64,000 nt of DNA. Source: Zobellia roscoffensis. GTDB taxonomy: Bacteria > Bacteroidota > Bacteroidia > Flavobacteriales > Flavobacteriaceae. Both the position numbers and the translations under genes were made by a program. The notes under the pieces are model-generated. The model ran no database searches, was not told the DNA's origin, and saw only the letters and a list, made by a program, of their open reading frames with translations. Within the stretch, counting starts at the first letter, position 1. Each line of letters opens with the position of its first letter. Below, in pieces: positions 39,132 to 47,592 of this stretch. The stretch is from contig NZ_JADDXT010000002.1 in NCBI RefSeq assembly GCF_015330165.1, forward strand, positions 990,504 to 1,054,503, read 5' to 3'.

Positions 39132-40808
39132 ATGCCGACAAAAATCTCATTGAAAATATACGCTCTTCTAGGTCTGACCTTTCTTTTGGCATCCTGTGGT
39201 GTTTCAAAATCATTGAAAGACGTGCCCGATATTAGTCCGTATGAAACCAATATATCTAAAAGGCGCCAACTTACGGATTCTACATTTGCACTCGGTTCTA
39301 ATTTTTTAACCAAAAACCATCAAGGCCAATACGAACTCTACGTGTCCGGAAACCCTTATGAACTGGGTTTAAAAACAGGAAGTTTAACACGTGAATTGTT
39401 CCAAGAACAAGAGCGCGTTTTTGTAGAAAAAATAGATGACTTTGTTCCCTCTGAAAAAAAGCAAAAACTTCTTCGTAAGTTCTTGGCATGGTTCAACCGT
39501 AAAATGTACAAACACGTAGACGAGCAGTACAAAGCCGAGATTTACGGTATTTCGCAATACGCTTCAGAAGATTACGACCGTATAGCGGCGCCCTACCCGC
39601 GGGTTATGTATTTTCATGGAGCTCATGATATTGGGCATGCCCTGCAAGATTTGGCATTAGTTGGTTGTTCTTCATTTGCGGCTTGGGGAAACCATACCGA
39701 AGATGGAAAACTGCTTATCGCCAGAAATTTAGACTTCTATGTTGGAGATGACTTCGCCAAAAACAAAATAATAGCTTTTGTATCACCCGATCAAGGCCAC
39801 AAATTTATGTCGGTTACTTGGGGAGGTATGATTGGCGTAGTCTCTGGTATGAACGACCAAGGTTTAACCGTGACCATTAATGCCGGAAAATCTAAATTTC
39901 CATTAGTGGCCAAGACTCCTATTTCATTGGTTACACGGGAAATTTTACAATACGCATCAACTATAGAAGAAGCCATCGCTATTGCCAAGAAACGGGAAGT
40001 ATTCGTTTCCGAATCTATTTTCGTAGGAAGTGCCAAGGATAAAAAAGCGGCCTTAATTGAGGTTTCTCCAAATAACTTTGGTGTTTACGAAGTAGAAAAT
40101 GGAAACCAATTAGTTTGTTCCAATCACTTTCAAAGTGCAGCCTACGCCGATGATAAAAAGAATAAAAAACATATTTTAGAGAGCCATTCCCAATACCGCT
40201 ATGAACGCATGGAAGAACTTTTGGAAGAAGAGCCTAAAGTTACTCCCGAAAGTGCCGTTGCTATTTTGAGAAATAAAAACGGACTTGATGACAAACGTAT
40301 TGGTTACGGCAATGAAAAAGCGTTGAACCAGATGTTAGCGCATCATGGTATTGTTTTTCAACCGGAAGATTTAAAAGTTTGGGTGTCTAGCAATCCGTAT
40401 CAATTGGGCGAATTTGTTGCTTATGACCTAAACGAAGTTTTTGAAAATGCTGACCAAAATGCTCAGGCAAGACCTGTTTCTTCAGCAAATGAAAATATTG
40501 GTCCAGACCCTTTTTTACGAACTTTGGCCTATCGTCATTATGAGCGCTACAGAGATTTAAAAAGTCAGATTACCACTGCTATTGCTTCCGAAGAAAAAAT
40601 TGAAACTTCTTTGCTATCGGAATTTATAGTGGTAAATCCTGATTTATGGGAAGTTCACTTTCTTGTGGGAACCTACTATTACGAAAACGAGTTGTATCAA
40701 GAAGCACTTGAAGCTTTTAAAACAGCAAAAACCAAAGAAGTAACTACCGTACCTGACGCAGAGGCACTAGACAAATACATTAAAAAAACCAAAAGGAAGC
40801 TCAAATAA
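39132..40808 (+). CDS. C45-type Ntn-hydrolase/acyltransferase lipoprotein with C-terminal TPR-like tail
   Basis: 558 aa. Lipobox LLASC (Cys22). The catalytic domain follows the acyl-CoA:6-APA acyltransferase/choloylglycine-hydrolase pattern: candidate autoproteolytic Gly-Cys with Cys179 as nucleophile in LVGCSSFAAWG, then GKLLIARNLDFYVG and GMNDQGLTVTINAG. The last about 70 residues look like a TPR unit (LWEVHFLVGTYYYENELYQEALEAF). As an envelope-anchored acyl hydrolase or transferase it is an alternative candidate for making or breaking the flexirubin ester. Confidence 0.87.
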   Translation: MPTKISLKIYALLGLTFLLASCGVSKSLKDVPDISPYETNISKRRQLTDSTFALGSNFLTKNHQGQYELYVSGNPYELGLKTGSLTRELFQEQERVFVEKIDDFVPSEKKQKLLRKFLAWFNRKMYKHVDEQYKAEIYGISQYASEDYDRIAAPYPRVMYFHGAHDIGHALQDLALVGCSSFAAWGNHTEDGKLLIARNLDFYVGDDFAKNKIIAFVSPDQGHKFMSVTWGGMIGVVSGMNDQGLTVTINAGKSKFPLVAKTPISLVTREILQYASTIEEAIAIAKKREVFVSESIFVGSAKDKKAALIEVSPNNFGVYEVENGNQLVCSNHFQSAAYADDKKNKKHILESHSQYRYERMEELLEEEPKVTPESAVAILRNKNGLDDKRIGYGNEKALNQMLAHHGIVFQPEDLKVWVSSNPYQLGEFVAYDLNEVFENADQNAQARPVSSANENIGPDPFLRTLAYRHYERYRDLKSQITTAIASEEKIETSLLSEFIVVNPDLWEVHFLVGTYYYENELYQEALEAFKTAKTKEVTTVPDAEALDKYIKKTKRKLK

Positions 40809-42097
40809 TGATTCCAGAAATAGAAAAAGCATCCGTAGAAAAAATCAAGGCCTTCCAAGAAGAAAAACTTCAGGAGCTTATAGGGTATGTTGCCGAGAAA
40901 TCACCCTACTATAGACGTGTTTTACGACAATATAAAATTCTTCCAACGGACATTAAAACTTTGGAAGACCTTGCAAAACTGCCAGTAACGACCAAAGAAC
41001 AGTTACAGCAGCATAACAACGATTTTCTTTGTGTACCAAAATCCCAAATTATTGATTTTGTTACTACCTCAGGAACCCTTGGAGAGCCTGTAATTCTTGG
41101 CCAGACGGATAAAGACTTGGACAGATTGGCCCATAACGAGGCTATTTCTTTGGCTTGCTCCGGTGTGGGCGAAGATGATATTATACAAATGACCACTACT
41201 ATGGACCGCCGTTTTATGGCCGGTCTTGCCTATTTTCTTGGGGTTAGAAAACTGGGGGCGGGAATCATTCGTGTGGGTGCAGGTATACCTGAATTGCAAT
41301 GGGATACTATTCTAAAGTTCAACCCAACCTACCTTATCGTTGTGCCCTCCTTTTTATTAAAACTGATTCAATATGCTGAAACCCATGGTATAGACATTAA
41401 TGCTTCTGGAGTAAAAGGCGCTATCTGTATTGGTGAATCATTGCGGAACCAAGATTTTTCACTGAACGTTCTTGCTCAAAAAATTAAAGAAAAATGGAAT
41501 ATTGAACTCTATTCCACTTACGCTTCTACTGAAATGAGTACTGCTTTTGCAGAGTGTTCGGAACAACAAGGAGGACATCACCATCCCGAGCTTATTATTG
41601 CCGAAATCTTGGATGAAGATAATCAGCCCGTTGAGGCTGGCAAAGAAGGAGAACTTACAATTACCACTCTTGGCGTGGAGGCCATGCCTCTATTGCGGTT
41701 TAAAACAGGTGATATTGTGGTTGCCCATACTTCGCCTTGTGCATGTGGTAGAAACACCATGCGTTTGGGGCCTGTGGTTGGGCGAAAAAAACAAATGATC
41801 AAATACAAAGGCACCACCCTATACCCTCCCGCCATGGATAACCTTTTGAATGATTTTGAGGAAGTGGAAGGTTATGTATTCGAGATTTATCATAACGAGA
41901 TTGGTACGGATGAGATTCTGATTAAAATCGCCTCATCTTCGGCGGACCATAAATTGATGCAGGCCATAAAAGACCATTTTCGTTCTAAACTGCGGGTTTC
42001 TCCCAACATTGAACTTTGCGCAAATGAAGAAATTCAGAAGCTAAGGATGTCTAAATTGGGAAGGAAGCCTATTAGCGTGATTGATAAGCGGGCGTAA
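40808..42097 (+). CDS. PaaK-like adenylate-forming ligase
   Basis: 429 aa. AMP-binding motif VTTSGTLGEPVI near residues 84-95, YASTEMST near 240, FKTGDIV near 300, and a C-terminal KxxKLGRKP. Zinc-type Cys (PCACGR) near residue 315, as in phenylacetate-CoA ligases. It is the best candidate to activate 4-coumarate (the ammonia-lyase product) as CoA or ACP thioester to start the polyene. Last gene of the cluster; a hairpin follows its stop at once. Confidence 0.92.
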   Translation: MIPEIEKASVEKIKAFQEEKLQELIGYVAEKSPYYRRVLRQYKILPTDIKTLEDLAKLPVTTKEQLQQHNNDFLCVPKSQIIDFVTTSGTLGEPVILGQTDKDLDRLAHNEAISLACSGVGEDDIIQMTTTMDRRFMAGLAYFLGVRKLGAGIIRVGAGIPELQWDTILKFNPTYLIVVPSFLLKLIQYAETHGIDINASGVKGAICIGESLRNQDFSLNVLAQKIKEKWNIELYSTYASTEMSTAFAECSEQQGGHHHPELIIAEILDEDNQPVEAGKEGELTITTLGVEAMPLLRFKTGDIVVAHTSPCACGRNTMRLGPVVGRKKQMIKYKGTTLYPPAMDNLLNDFEEVEGYVFEIYHNEIGTDEILIKIASSSADHKLMQAIKDHFRSKLRVSPNIELCANEEIQKLRMSKLGRKPISVIDKRA

Positions 42098-42127
42098 CAC
42101 CTGGCTTCGACTGCGCTCAGCCAGGTG
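42098..42127 (+). repeat. REP-like hairpin, copy 1 (possible terminator)
   Basis: An 8-bp perfect stem CACCTGGC/GCCAGGTG encloses ttcgactgcgctca. The 20-nt core at 42103-42122 recurs, fully identical and inverted, at 42705-42724. It sits one base after the stop of the last flexirubin gene and may end that operon. Confidence 0.75.
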
Positions 42128-42164
42128 CTACTCGTATACAAACTACAAACTTGACAATGACAGA

Positions 42165-42524
42165 TTAAGCCTTATTAGAACTCTCATTTAATTTTTTCTT
42201 TATTATGACGTTGGCAATGTCATAAGCTTCAGTACTTACCAAATTTCTAAACTCTCGTTGTGCCATCAACTCGTCAAAATGCTCGATAACGAAAGGCAGC
42301 ACCCTTTCTATACTCATATCTAAATCTCCATTATCTAAAAGCTCTCTAATTTCTTTTGGAGATTTAAGCAATACTTCACGTATAAAATTTACCTTGGTAT
42401 CAGGAATAGTTTTTCCTGTCCTATAGTTGTGTATCGTTCCTCTTCCTACACCAAGTAGTTTGCCTAATTCTGAATTCTTAAGTAAACTTCTATCCGCTAG
42501 TTCATTAAATTCCTCTTTGTTCAT
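42165..42524 (-). CDS. HTH (XRE-like) DNA-binding protein
   Basis: 119 aa. Residues 14-45 form a helix-turn-helix: LLKNSELGKLLGVGRGTIHNYRTGKTIPD. The rest is helical without known motifs. Together with a truncated GIY-YIG gene it fills the space between the two inverted REP-like copies, which suggests both came in with or by that repeat. Target unknown. Confidence 0.8.
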   Translation of the reverse strand: MNKEEFNELADRSLLKNSELGKLLGVGRGTIHNYRTGKTIPDTKVNFIREVLLKSPKEIRELLDNGDLDMSIERVLPFVIEHFDELMAQREFRNLVSTEAYDIANVIIKKKLNESSNKA

Positions 42525-42564
42525 ATTGATAGTAAAAAATAAAATTTAAAAATAATGTTTAATA

Positions 42565-42669
42565 TTATTCCGTTTGATGCTCTGCTAACCTTCGTTTTAC
42601 GTCATTAGTAAAACCTACATAGAAACTCTTGTCGGTACATTCCAGAATGTAGACGTAGTAAGGTCTCAT
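42565..42669 (-). pseudogene. truncated GIY-YIG nuclease remnant
   Basis: 34-codon frame beginning MRPYYVYILECTDKSFYVGF and ending AEHQTE then stop. This is the N-terminal part of a UvrC-type GIY-YIG domain, which is normally about 80-100 residues, so the C-terminal half with the catalytic Glu is missing. No continuation appears in any frame downstream. The next sequence on its 5' side is the second REP-like hairpin. Confidence 0.75.
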
Positions 42670-42693
42670 TAAATTAGCTTTTTGCACATATGT

Positions 42694-42735
42694 GTAAAAT
42701 GCGCGGCTGAGCGCAGTCGAAGCCCCGCATTTTAC
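42694..42735 (-). repeat. REP-like hairpin, copy 2, forming the recQ terminator
   Basis: A 10-bp perfect stem (GTAAAATGCG at 42694-42703 with CGCATTTTAC at 42726-42735) encloses the inverted copy of the 20-nt core of the repeat at 42103. It overlaps the last codons and stop of recQ, so the repeat apparently serves as its transcription terminator. Confidence 0.75.
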
Positions 42736-44825
42736 TTCCCAAGTAAATACAGCCCCATTTGAATTTTCCAGTAGGGCATTTTTTCTTCAAAACGTTCAAA
42801 GAATACTTTTAGTCCTTCGGGGTTATCAAGTTCGGAATAGGCTTTTTTTATGCTTGCGACTTCTTCCTTCGATATAAATGTATTCAAATCTACATCGGCA
42901 CCTTCGGCATGTGCTTTTTGGAGGTGGATATAAACACTACCTTCCTGTATGCCTCGTTGTGTGGCAATATCCTGAACCGAATACCCTTCTTGCAACAATT
43001 GAAACGAAAGTTGGTGACTCGGATTTTTCTTTGGTTTCCTTTTGGGTTTTGGCGCGTTTATCTCCTTAAGAAATGCTTCGGCGTATTTTTCCAGTTTCGC
43101 TTGTCCTACCCCTGATATTTCTAGGAATTCCGTTTCGTTTTTAGGGCGTTTTTCTTCCATATCCTTCAAACTGGCATCACTGAAAACCACATAAGCGGGT
43201 ACATTTTGCTCAGCTGCAATTTGTTGTCTCAATACCCGTAGTTTTTCGAACAACCCGGTGGCTGCTGTTTTAGACTGGCTAGTTTTCTTCGCTTTGCTTT
43301 TCTCTTTCTTCTCTAGAATAGCAAGTTGTATCTGCTTCTTCTCATAAAGCACCTGTTTTGCCAATGGCGTAAGCGACAGCCGACCGCCTTCCCTGAAATT
43401 AATGGAAAGCACACCTTGGTTCAATAACTGAATAATATACTGCTGTAAATCTTGCCAAGACACCTCTTTTACGGCACCGTACGTTTTTATATGCTGATAC
43501 CCTTTTTCCATCACTTGGGCATTTTGCGCCCCGCGAAGCACATCTACCAACATTCCCATGGCCTCCCGTTCCTTTAAGCGAGCGACTCCGGAACATATTT
43601 TTTGTGTGAGTACCGTTGCATCAAAATATTTGGGCGGACGGTTACAGATGTCACAATTGCCACAATTCTCGGTCATGTGTTCCCCAAAATAATTGAGTAA
43701 AGCAATCCTGCGGCAACTTAGAGCTTCGGCAAATTGCTGCATTCGCTCTAACTTGGCATACTCCACATCTGCATTTTCGCTGGTATTGATAAACCTTCGC
43801 AATTGTGCTACATCGGCAAAACTATAAAATAGTAAAGCTTGTGCAGGCAGGCTATCCCGACCTCCACGACCTATTTCTTGATAATAGCCCTCTATATTTT
43901 TAGGCAAGTTATAATGGATGACCCAACGAACGTTGCTCTTATCTATTCCCATTCCAAAAGCAATAGTGGCTACGATAATGGGCACGCGGTCTGTAATAAA
44001 ATCTTCTTGCACCTTGCTACGTTCATCCGCAGGAAGACCCGCGCTGTAGGCTTTCGCATTAAAACCGGAAGCCACAAGCTTAGCTGCAATGGTCTGTGTA
44101 CTTTTTCGGCTTAGACAATAGATGATTCCGCTTTCGTTCGGTCGCTCTGCTAAAAACTCCAAAATCTGGGTAATCCTATCCTGTGCCGGACGTACTTCCA
44201 AAGAAATATTAGGCCGATTGAAAGATGCCAGATGACGCAACGCATTTGGAATTCGTAACTGGTCTAAAATATCGTCCTGCGTTGTTTTATCCGCCGTAGC
44301 GGTCAATGCAATTATCGGAACCTCTGGGAAACGTTGTTTTAAACTCCCAAGTTGGGTATAAGCCGGACGAAAATCGTGACCCCAAGAAGAGATACAATGT
44401 GCCTCATCTATGGCAAAAAGGCTAATGGTTATTTCCGAAATAATATGTTGCAATAGGGCCAAACTCTCCGGTGCCACGTACAATAACTTCAGCTCACCCT
44501 TAAACAATTTAGCCTCTACCTCTTCTTTTTTTGAAGCTTCCAACGAACTATTAAAATAAGCTGCTGAAATACCGTTACCGATCAAAGCATCTACCTGATC
44601 TTTCATTAGCGCAATCAACGGAGAAATTACAATAGCCGTACCTTCCATAGCCAAGGCCGGAAGTTGAAAGCAAAGCGATTTTCCACCACCCGTAGGCATT
44701 ATGGCCAGCACATCTTTTTTAGCAAGTACATCGTTAATGACATTCCATTGGTTGGCCCGAAAAGAATCGTAACCAAAATTTGTTTTTAAAAGAGGGAGTA
44801 GTTCTTGTTCTGTTGTAAGCGTCAT
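42732..44825 (-). CDS. recQ: RecQ-family ATP-dependent DNA helicase
   Basis: 697 aa from the ATG at 44825, which begins MTLTTEQELLPLLKTNFGYDSFR; a longer frame to 44906 lacks family support. Motif I is MPTGGGKSLCFQLPAL, motif II DEAHC, with the RecQ aromatic loop after it and motif VI QEIGRGGRD. Zinc cysteines lie in CRRIALLNYFGE and CGNCDIC. A winged-helix RQC region and a C-terminal HRDC-like domain (near 530-600) follow. 3'-5' helicase of recombination and fork repair. Confidence 0.95.
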   Translation of the reverse strand: MTLTTEQELLPLLKTNFGYDSFRANQWNVINDVLAKKDVLAIMPTGGGKSLCFQLPALAMEGTAIVISPLIALMKDQVDALIGNGISAAYFNSSLEASKKEEVEAKLFKGELKLLYVAPESLALLQHIISEITISLFAIDEAHCISSWGHDFRPAYTQLGSLKQRFPEVPIIALTATADKTTQDDILDQLRIPNALRHLASFNRPNISLEVRPAQDRITQILEFLAERPNESGIIYCLSRKSTQTIAAKLVASGFNAKAYSAGLPADERSKVQEDFITDRVPIIVATIAFGMGIDKSNVRWVIHYNLPKNIEGYYQEIGRGGRDSLPAQALLFYSFADVAQLRRFINTSENADVEYAKLERMQQFAEALSCRRIALLNYFGEHMTENCGNCDICNRPPKYFDATVLTQKICSGVARLKEREAMGMLVDVLRGAQNAQVMEKGYQHIKTYGAVKEVSWQDLQQYIIQLLNQGVLSINFREGGRLSLTPLAKQVLYEKKQIQLAILEKKEKSKAKKTSQSKTAATGLFEKLRVLRQQIAAEQNVPAYVVFSDASLKDMEEKRPKNETEFLEISGVGQAKLEKYAEAFLKEINAPKPKRKPKKNPSHQLSFQLLQEGYSVQDIATQRGIQEGSVYIHLQKAHAEGADVDLNTFISKEEVASIKKAYSELDNPEGLKVFFERFEEKMPYWKIQMGLYLLGK

Positions 44826-44937
44826 GTAATACGTATAGAGATTCTTGCTCAAAAGAGCCGTTTTAGCAAACGAAGCGCACCGAAAGTAGCGTATGGCGCC
44901 ACTCAATTAAGGCTTCGTTTGCAAAGAACGGCATATT

Positions 44938-45270
44938 CTATTTACCCAACATTAAAAGTTCGTTACAACGTACTTCTGTAATGTATCGTTTTTCACCTTC
45001 TTTGGTTTCGTACGAGCGGTGGGTAAGTTTTCCCTCTACGGCAACCTGCTTGCCTTTAGTTAAATAATTCTCTACGATTTCTGCGGTCTTACCCCAGGCC
45101 ACCACATTATGCCATTGGGTATCTTCTACAGGCTCACCTTGGGCGTTCTTATAACGCTCTGTAGTAGCTATGGAAAATTTGGCGAGTTTGTTACCATTGT
45201 CCATGTTTACAATTTCTGGGTCTTGACCCAAATTACCGATCAACTGTACTTTGTTTTTTAAGGCGTTCAT
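44938..45270 (-). CDS. ssb: single-stranded DNA-binding protein, short form
   Basis: 110 aa, a single OB fold: NKVQLIGNLGQDPEI, WHNVVAWGKTAE, KGKQVAVEGKLTHRSYE. It ends at CNELLMLGK, so the disordered acidic tail ending in DDDIPF/L that recruits partner proteins in housekeeping SSBs is absent. Likely an auxiliary SSB. It lies beside recQ and next to the cassette array. Confidence 0.92.
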   Translation of the reverse strand: MNALKNKVQLIGNLGQDPEIVNMDNGNKLAKFSIATTERYKNAQGEPVEDTQWHNVVAWGKTAEIVENYLTKGKQVAVEGKLTHRSYETKEGEKRYITEVRCNELLMLGK

Positions 45271-45455
45271 ATTATTAATTTTTATGTTAAACAGTTTATA
45301 CTATTGAACCACCATGATTCAACGGTACAAACATAGAACGGCCTCCAAATTGTATTCGGTTACAAAATAATTGTTTTCGTTTGTAAACGTTTGAAAACGT
45401 ATATAATTCCCCAAAATAAGGCGCTAAAACGACCTAAACCACTATAATTTAAAGT

Positions 45456-45518
45456 ATTTAACTAAATTACGGGTATATAATATATATAGATCATATGATC
45501 TATATTCCTACGTTAGGC
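45456..45518 (+). repeat. candidate first attC-like or attI-like site
   Basis: 63 nt bounded by ATTTAAC (45456-45462, fits RYYYAAC) and GTTAGGC (45512-45518, fits GTTRRRY). Between them is a 22-bp perfect AT-rich palindrome at 45484-45505. Its arms do not share the architecture of the other elements, so it may be an attI-like or decayed site. The right box belongs to the first cassette. Confidence 0.45.
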
Positions 45519-45537
45519 AAAAGTTTAAAAATTAGAC

Positions 45538-45930
45538 TTAAGAACAATTTATCTCCCAAATACTAAGATCCATTAATTTAACTCTAATTCCCATATCTGT
45601 GGGCTTTCGAGGAGGAATTCCAAACACTTCTGAATGAGAAAAATTTGATTTTGAAGGCTTATGTAAGACCTCAAGTGGTAATGGCGTTTTTCTTAATCCT
45701 AAAACGGACATAGATAGTACTCCATTCTTTTTAGGATCTTTTGCTCTTTCTAAAGTATCCTTAGCTGTACTATGAGCTGACCAATCTACAGAAAGACCTC
45801 CTTTGCCCTTTGGGTCAAATGCTACAGGTCTGATAGAAGGTAATTGATTAGGTTTTGAAAAATCAAGATTTACTTTATGAACTCTCATATAAACCAAATC
45901 TTCATTTGGAATAGCAAGTGCTTCTTCCAT
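45538..45930 (-). CDS. cassette-borne protein of unknown function, third gene of operon
   Basis: 130 aa, not recognised. Visible phrases are VAFDPKGKGGLSVDWSAHS near residue 38 and SHSEVFGIPP near residue 97, suggesting a compact globular fold. It lies 3 bp after the 211-aa gene, at the 3' end of a three-gene minus-strand operon that fills one cassette. The operon runs against the orientation of the flanking attC-like sites. Possible defence or toxin-related module, by context only. Confidence 0.78.
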   Translation of the reverse strand: MEEALAIPNEDLVYMRVHKVNLDFSKPNQLPSIRPVAFDPKGKGGLSVDWSAHSTAKDTLERAKDPKKNGVLSMSVLGLRKTPLPLEVLHKPSKSNFSHSEVFGIPPRKPTDMGIRVKLMDLSIWEINCS

Positions 45931-45933
45931 TAA

Positions 45934-46569
45934 TTAATATTTTATTGGTAACGGCAATAGATTAAACTTTACATTGTCTAACAAAAATTCACCTTCGGAA
46001 TATTGCTTCTCCGTAGAATCAGTAAAAAAACTACCCTTGTTTTCAATATAATTTATATTAAGAAAAAATCGAAAATCTTCTTCATCCCAAACAAAATCTA
46101 TAGAACCATTTGGTCCATGATACATTTTTGGCATGTAAAGAACTCCGTCATAAATATTCTTAATCCACTTTAAATAACTAATTAAAAATTCTGCGCTTTG
46201 TTTCCATACATCTTCTTCATAAACATTACCTCCTTCATCATCCCAATCTTCTTCTAAATCTAAAATATACTTCGCTTGTAAAAAAACTTGATTAAGTTTT
46301 TCAAAACCAGCAGGAATATGAAGGATAATATTATTAATTTTTAAAACTTTAGATTTTCTAACAAAAATTTCAGGTCTAATTACTTCTTCCGTCCATTCAG
46401 CTTTGAGTACTTGATCCCATTCATTAATATCGGATTCTTGAAATAGAGAGCCTAATATAATTTTAGGAGAATTATCTCTTGAGAAAGATTTTTTTCTGCT
46501 AAATTCACTTGCTTTATCTCTCAAGAGATAACTTGAAGAAGGTTTGTATATTTGTTTTTCAGATAACAT
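45934..46569 (-). CDS. cassette-borne protein of unknown function, second gene of operon
   Basis: 211 aa, AT-rich codons, no signal peptide. Phrases ILDLEEDWDDEGGNVYEEDVW near residue 105 and HGPNGSIDFVWDEEDFRFFLNI near residue 155 look conserved and acidic. Sits 9 bp downstream of the 215-aa gene and 3 bp before the 130-aa gene, so the three are surely one transcript. Function not assigned. Confidence 0.78.
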   Translation of the reverse strand: MLSEKQIYKPSSSYLLRDKASEFSRKKSFSRDNSPKIILGSLFQESDINEWDQVLKAEWTEEVIRPEIFVRKSKVLKINNIILHIPAGFEKLNQVFLQAKYILDLEEDWDDEGGNVYEEDVWKQSAEFLISYLKWIKNIYDGVLYMPKMYHGPNGSIDFVWDEEDFRFFLNINYIENKGSFFTDSTEKQYSEGEFLLDNVKFNLLPLPIKY

Positions 46570-46578
46570 TTATTAATA

Positions 46579-47226
46579 TTAGATTAATTTTATGTTTCCA
46601 GAATAAGTTTCTCTTAATCTCTTATCTCTTTCAATAGCTTTCTCAATTTGATTTTTTAATTCAATTAAATCTTCAAGACTTATAGATAAGTGTAATTCAT
46701 TTAAAGGGTCAGAGTTTTGATACTCTAAATACAATTTATGTAAGACAATTCCATAATTTTCATTATTTGTTGACGATTCATTCTCCAATAAACGTATGTC
46801 TGTAATAAATTTAAATTCACGAAGATTATTTGAATTTTCAACACTAAATTCTCTTGCTTTCTCAGCTAATTGTATTCTATCCATATTTGATAGAATATCC
46901 AATAAATTTGACTTTAATTTATTAGTATCTTTTGTGTTTAATTTAGTATTTGATAGTTCTTTATATGATTCAGCTAAATTTTTGGCAAGAACAGAATAAC
47001 TATCTTGTTCTTCAGAAACTAATCCTGTAAAACTGAGTATCGCCTTGAGCAAATCATCACCATCAATATTGAGCAGATCATATAAATCCTCAGCTAAATC
47101 GCCATAAAACTTACCTAATTCTAAATTATTGAGATAAATAATTAATTTATCTAATTCACTACCAGATAATTCACCAATAATTTTAAATCCTGAAAATACC
47201 ATTTCAGGTACTCTGATTGTAGCCAT
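46579..47226 (-). CDS. cassette-borne helical protein, first gene of operon
   Basis: 215 aa, mostly alpha-helical with a long coiled region (about 85-130) and C-terminal LHLSISLEDLIELKNQIEKAIERDKRL. No known catalytic motif. First gene of the three-gene operon; the promoter must lie in 47227-47345, between this gene and the next attC-like element. Unknown function. Confidence 0.78.
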   Translation of the reverse strand: MATIRVPEMVFSGFKIIGELSGSELDKLIIYLNNLELGKFYGDLAEDLYDLLNIDGDDLLKAILSFTGLVSEEQDSYSVLAKNLAESYKELSNTKLNTKDTNKLKSNLLDILSNMDRIQLAEKAREFSVENSNNLREFKFITDIRLLENESSTNNENYGIVLHKLYLEYQNSDPLNELHLSISLEDLIELKNQIEKAIERDKRLRETYSGNIKLI

Positions 47227-47345
47227 AACTTGATTTTGGTTATATAACTATGTAAAATACTGAAAATTATACTTGTAATATGTTATTTCTTTTATAAAAG
47301 ATATTATTCAAAATTAATAAGAAACTTATTAAGGAAAAAACCTTT

Positions 47346-47542
47346 GCCTAACAATGTATATAAAACATAGCTATTATGGGCTTTCCGAGAGGTTTGCGTA
47401 TATTTACAAAGTCTGCCAAATTTTTTAATTTGGCTTTTTAGAGAAAACTAAGATAAAAAGAAAATTAAAAAATTCGGCTTGTATATAATCTGAAACTTTA
47501 GCTTCTATTTACACGCTACGTTTCATATACGAGACGTTGGCA
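47346..47542 (+). repeat. attC-like element A
   Basis: 197 nt from GCCTAAC to GTTGGCA. Spacer AAT, then 5' arm GTATAT-A-AAAC-A-TAGC (47356-47371) pairs with 3' arm GCTA-C-GTTT-C-ATATAC (47515-47530), then GAGAC and the right box. The two A/C mismatches become T/G wobbles on the minus strand. An inner perfect hairpin (GCCAAATT, TTTT loop, AATTTGGC, 47415-47434) is followed by T5. Confidence 0.75.
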
Positions 47543-47592
47543 GTAATTAAAGACAACACGCTTGTATACAGAAATATATCAATAATAATTAA

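Noticed and set aside
42732..44906. Longer recQ start at 44906
   Set aside because: The extra 27 residues (Cys/Arg-rich, then KNLYTYY) do not resemble RecQ; the ATG at 44825 gives the usual N-terminus.
45484..45505. Palindrome as a transcription terminator of ssb or the cassette operon
   Set aside because: Almost purely AT and without a T run; it would be a weak terminator, and its place between box motifs favours a recombination or binding site.
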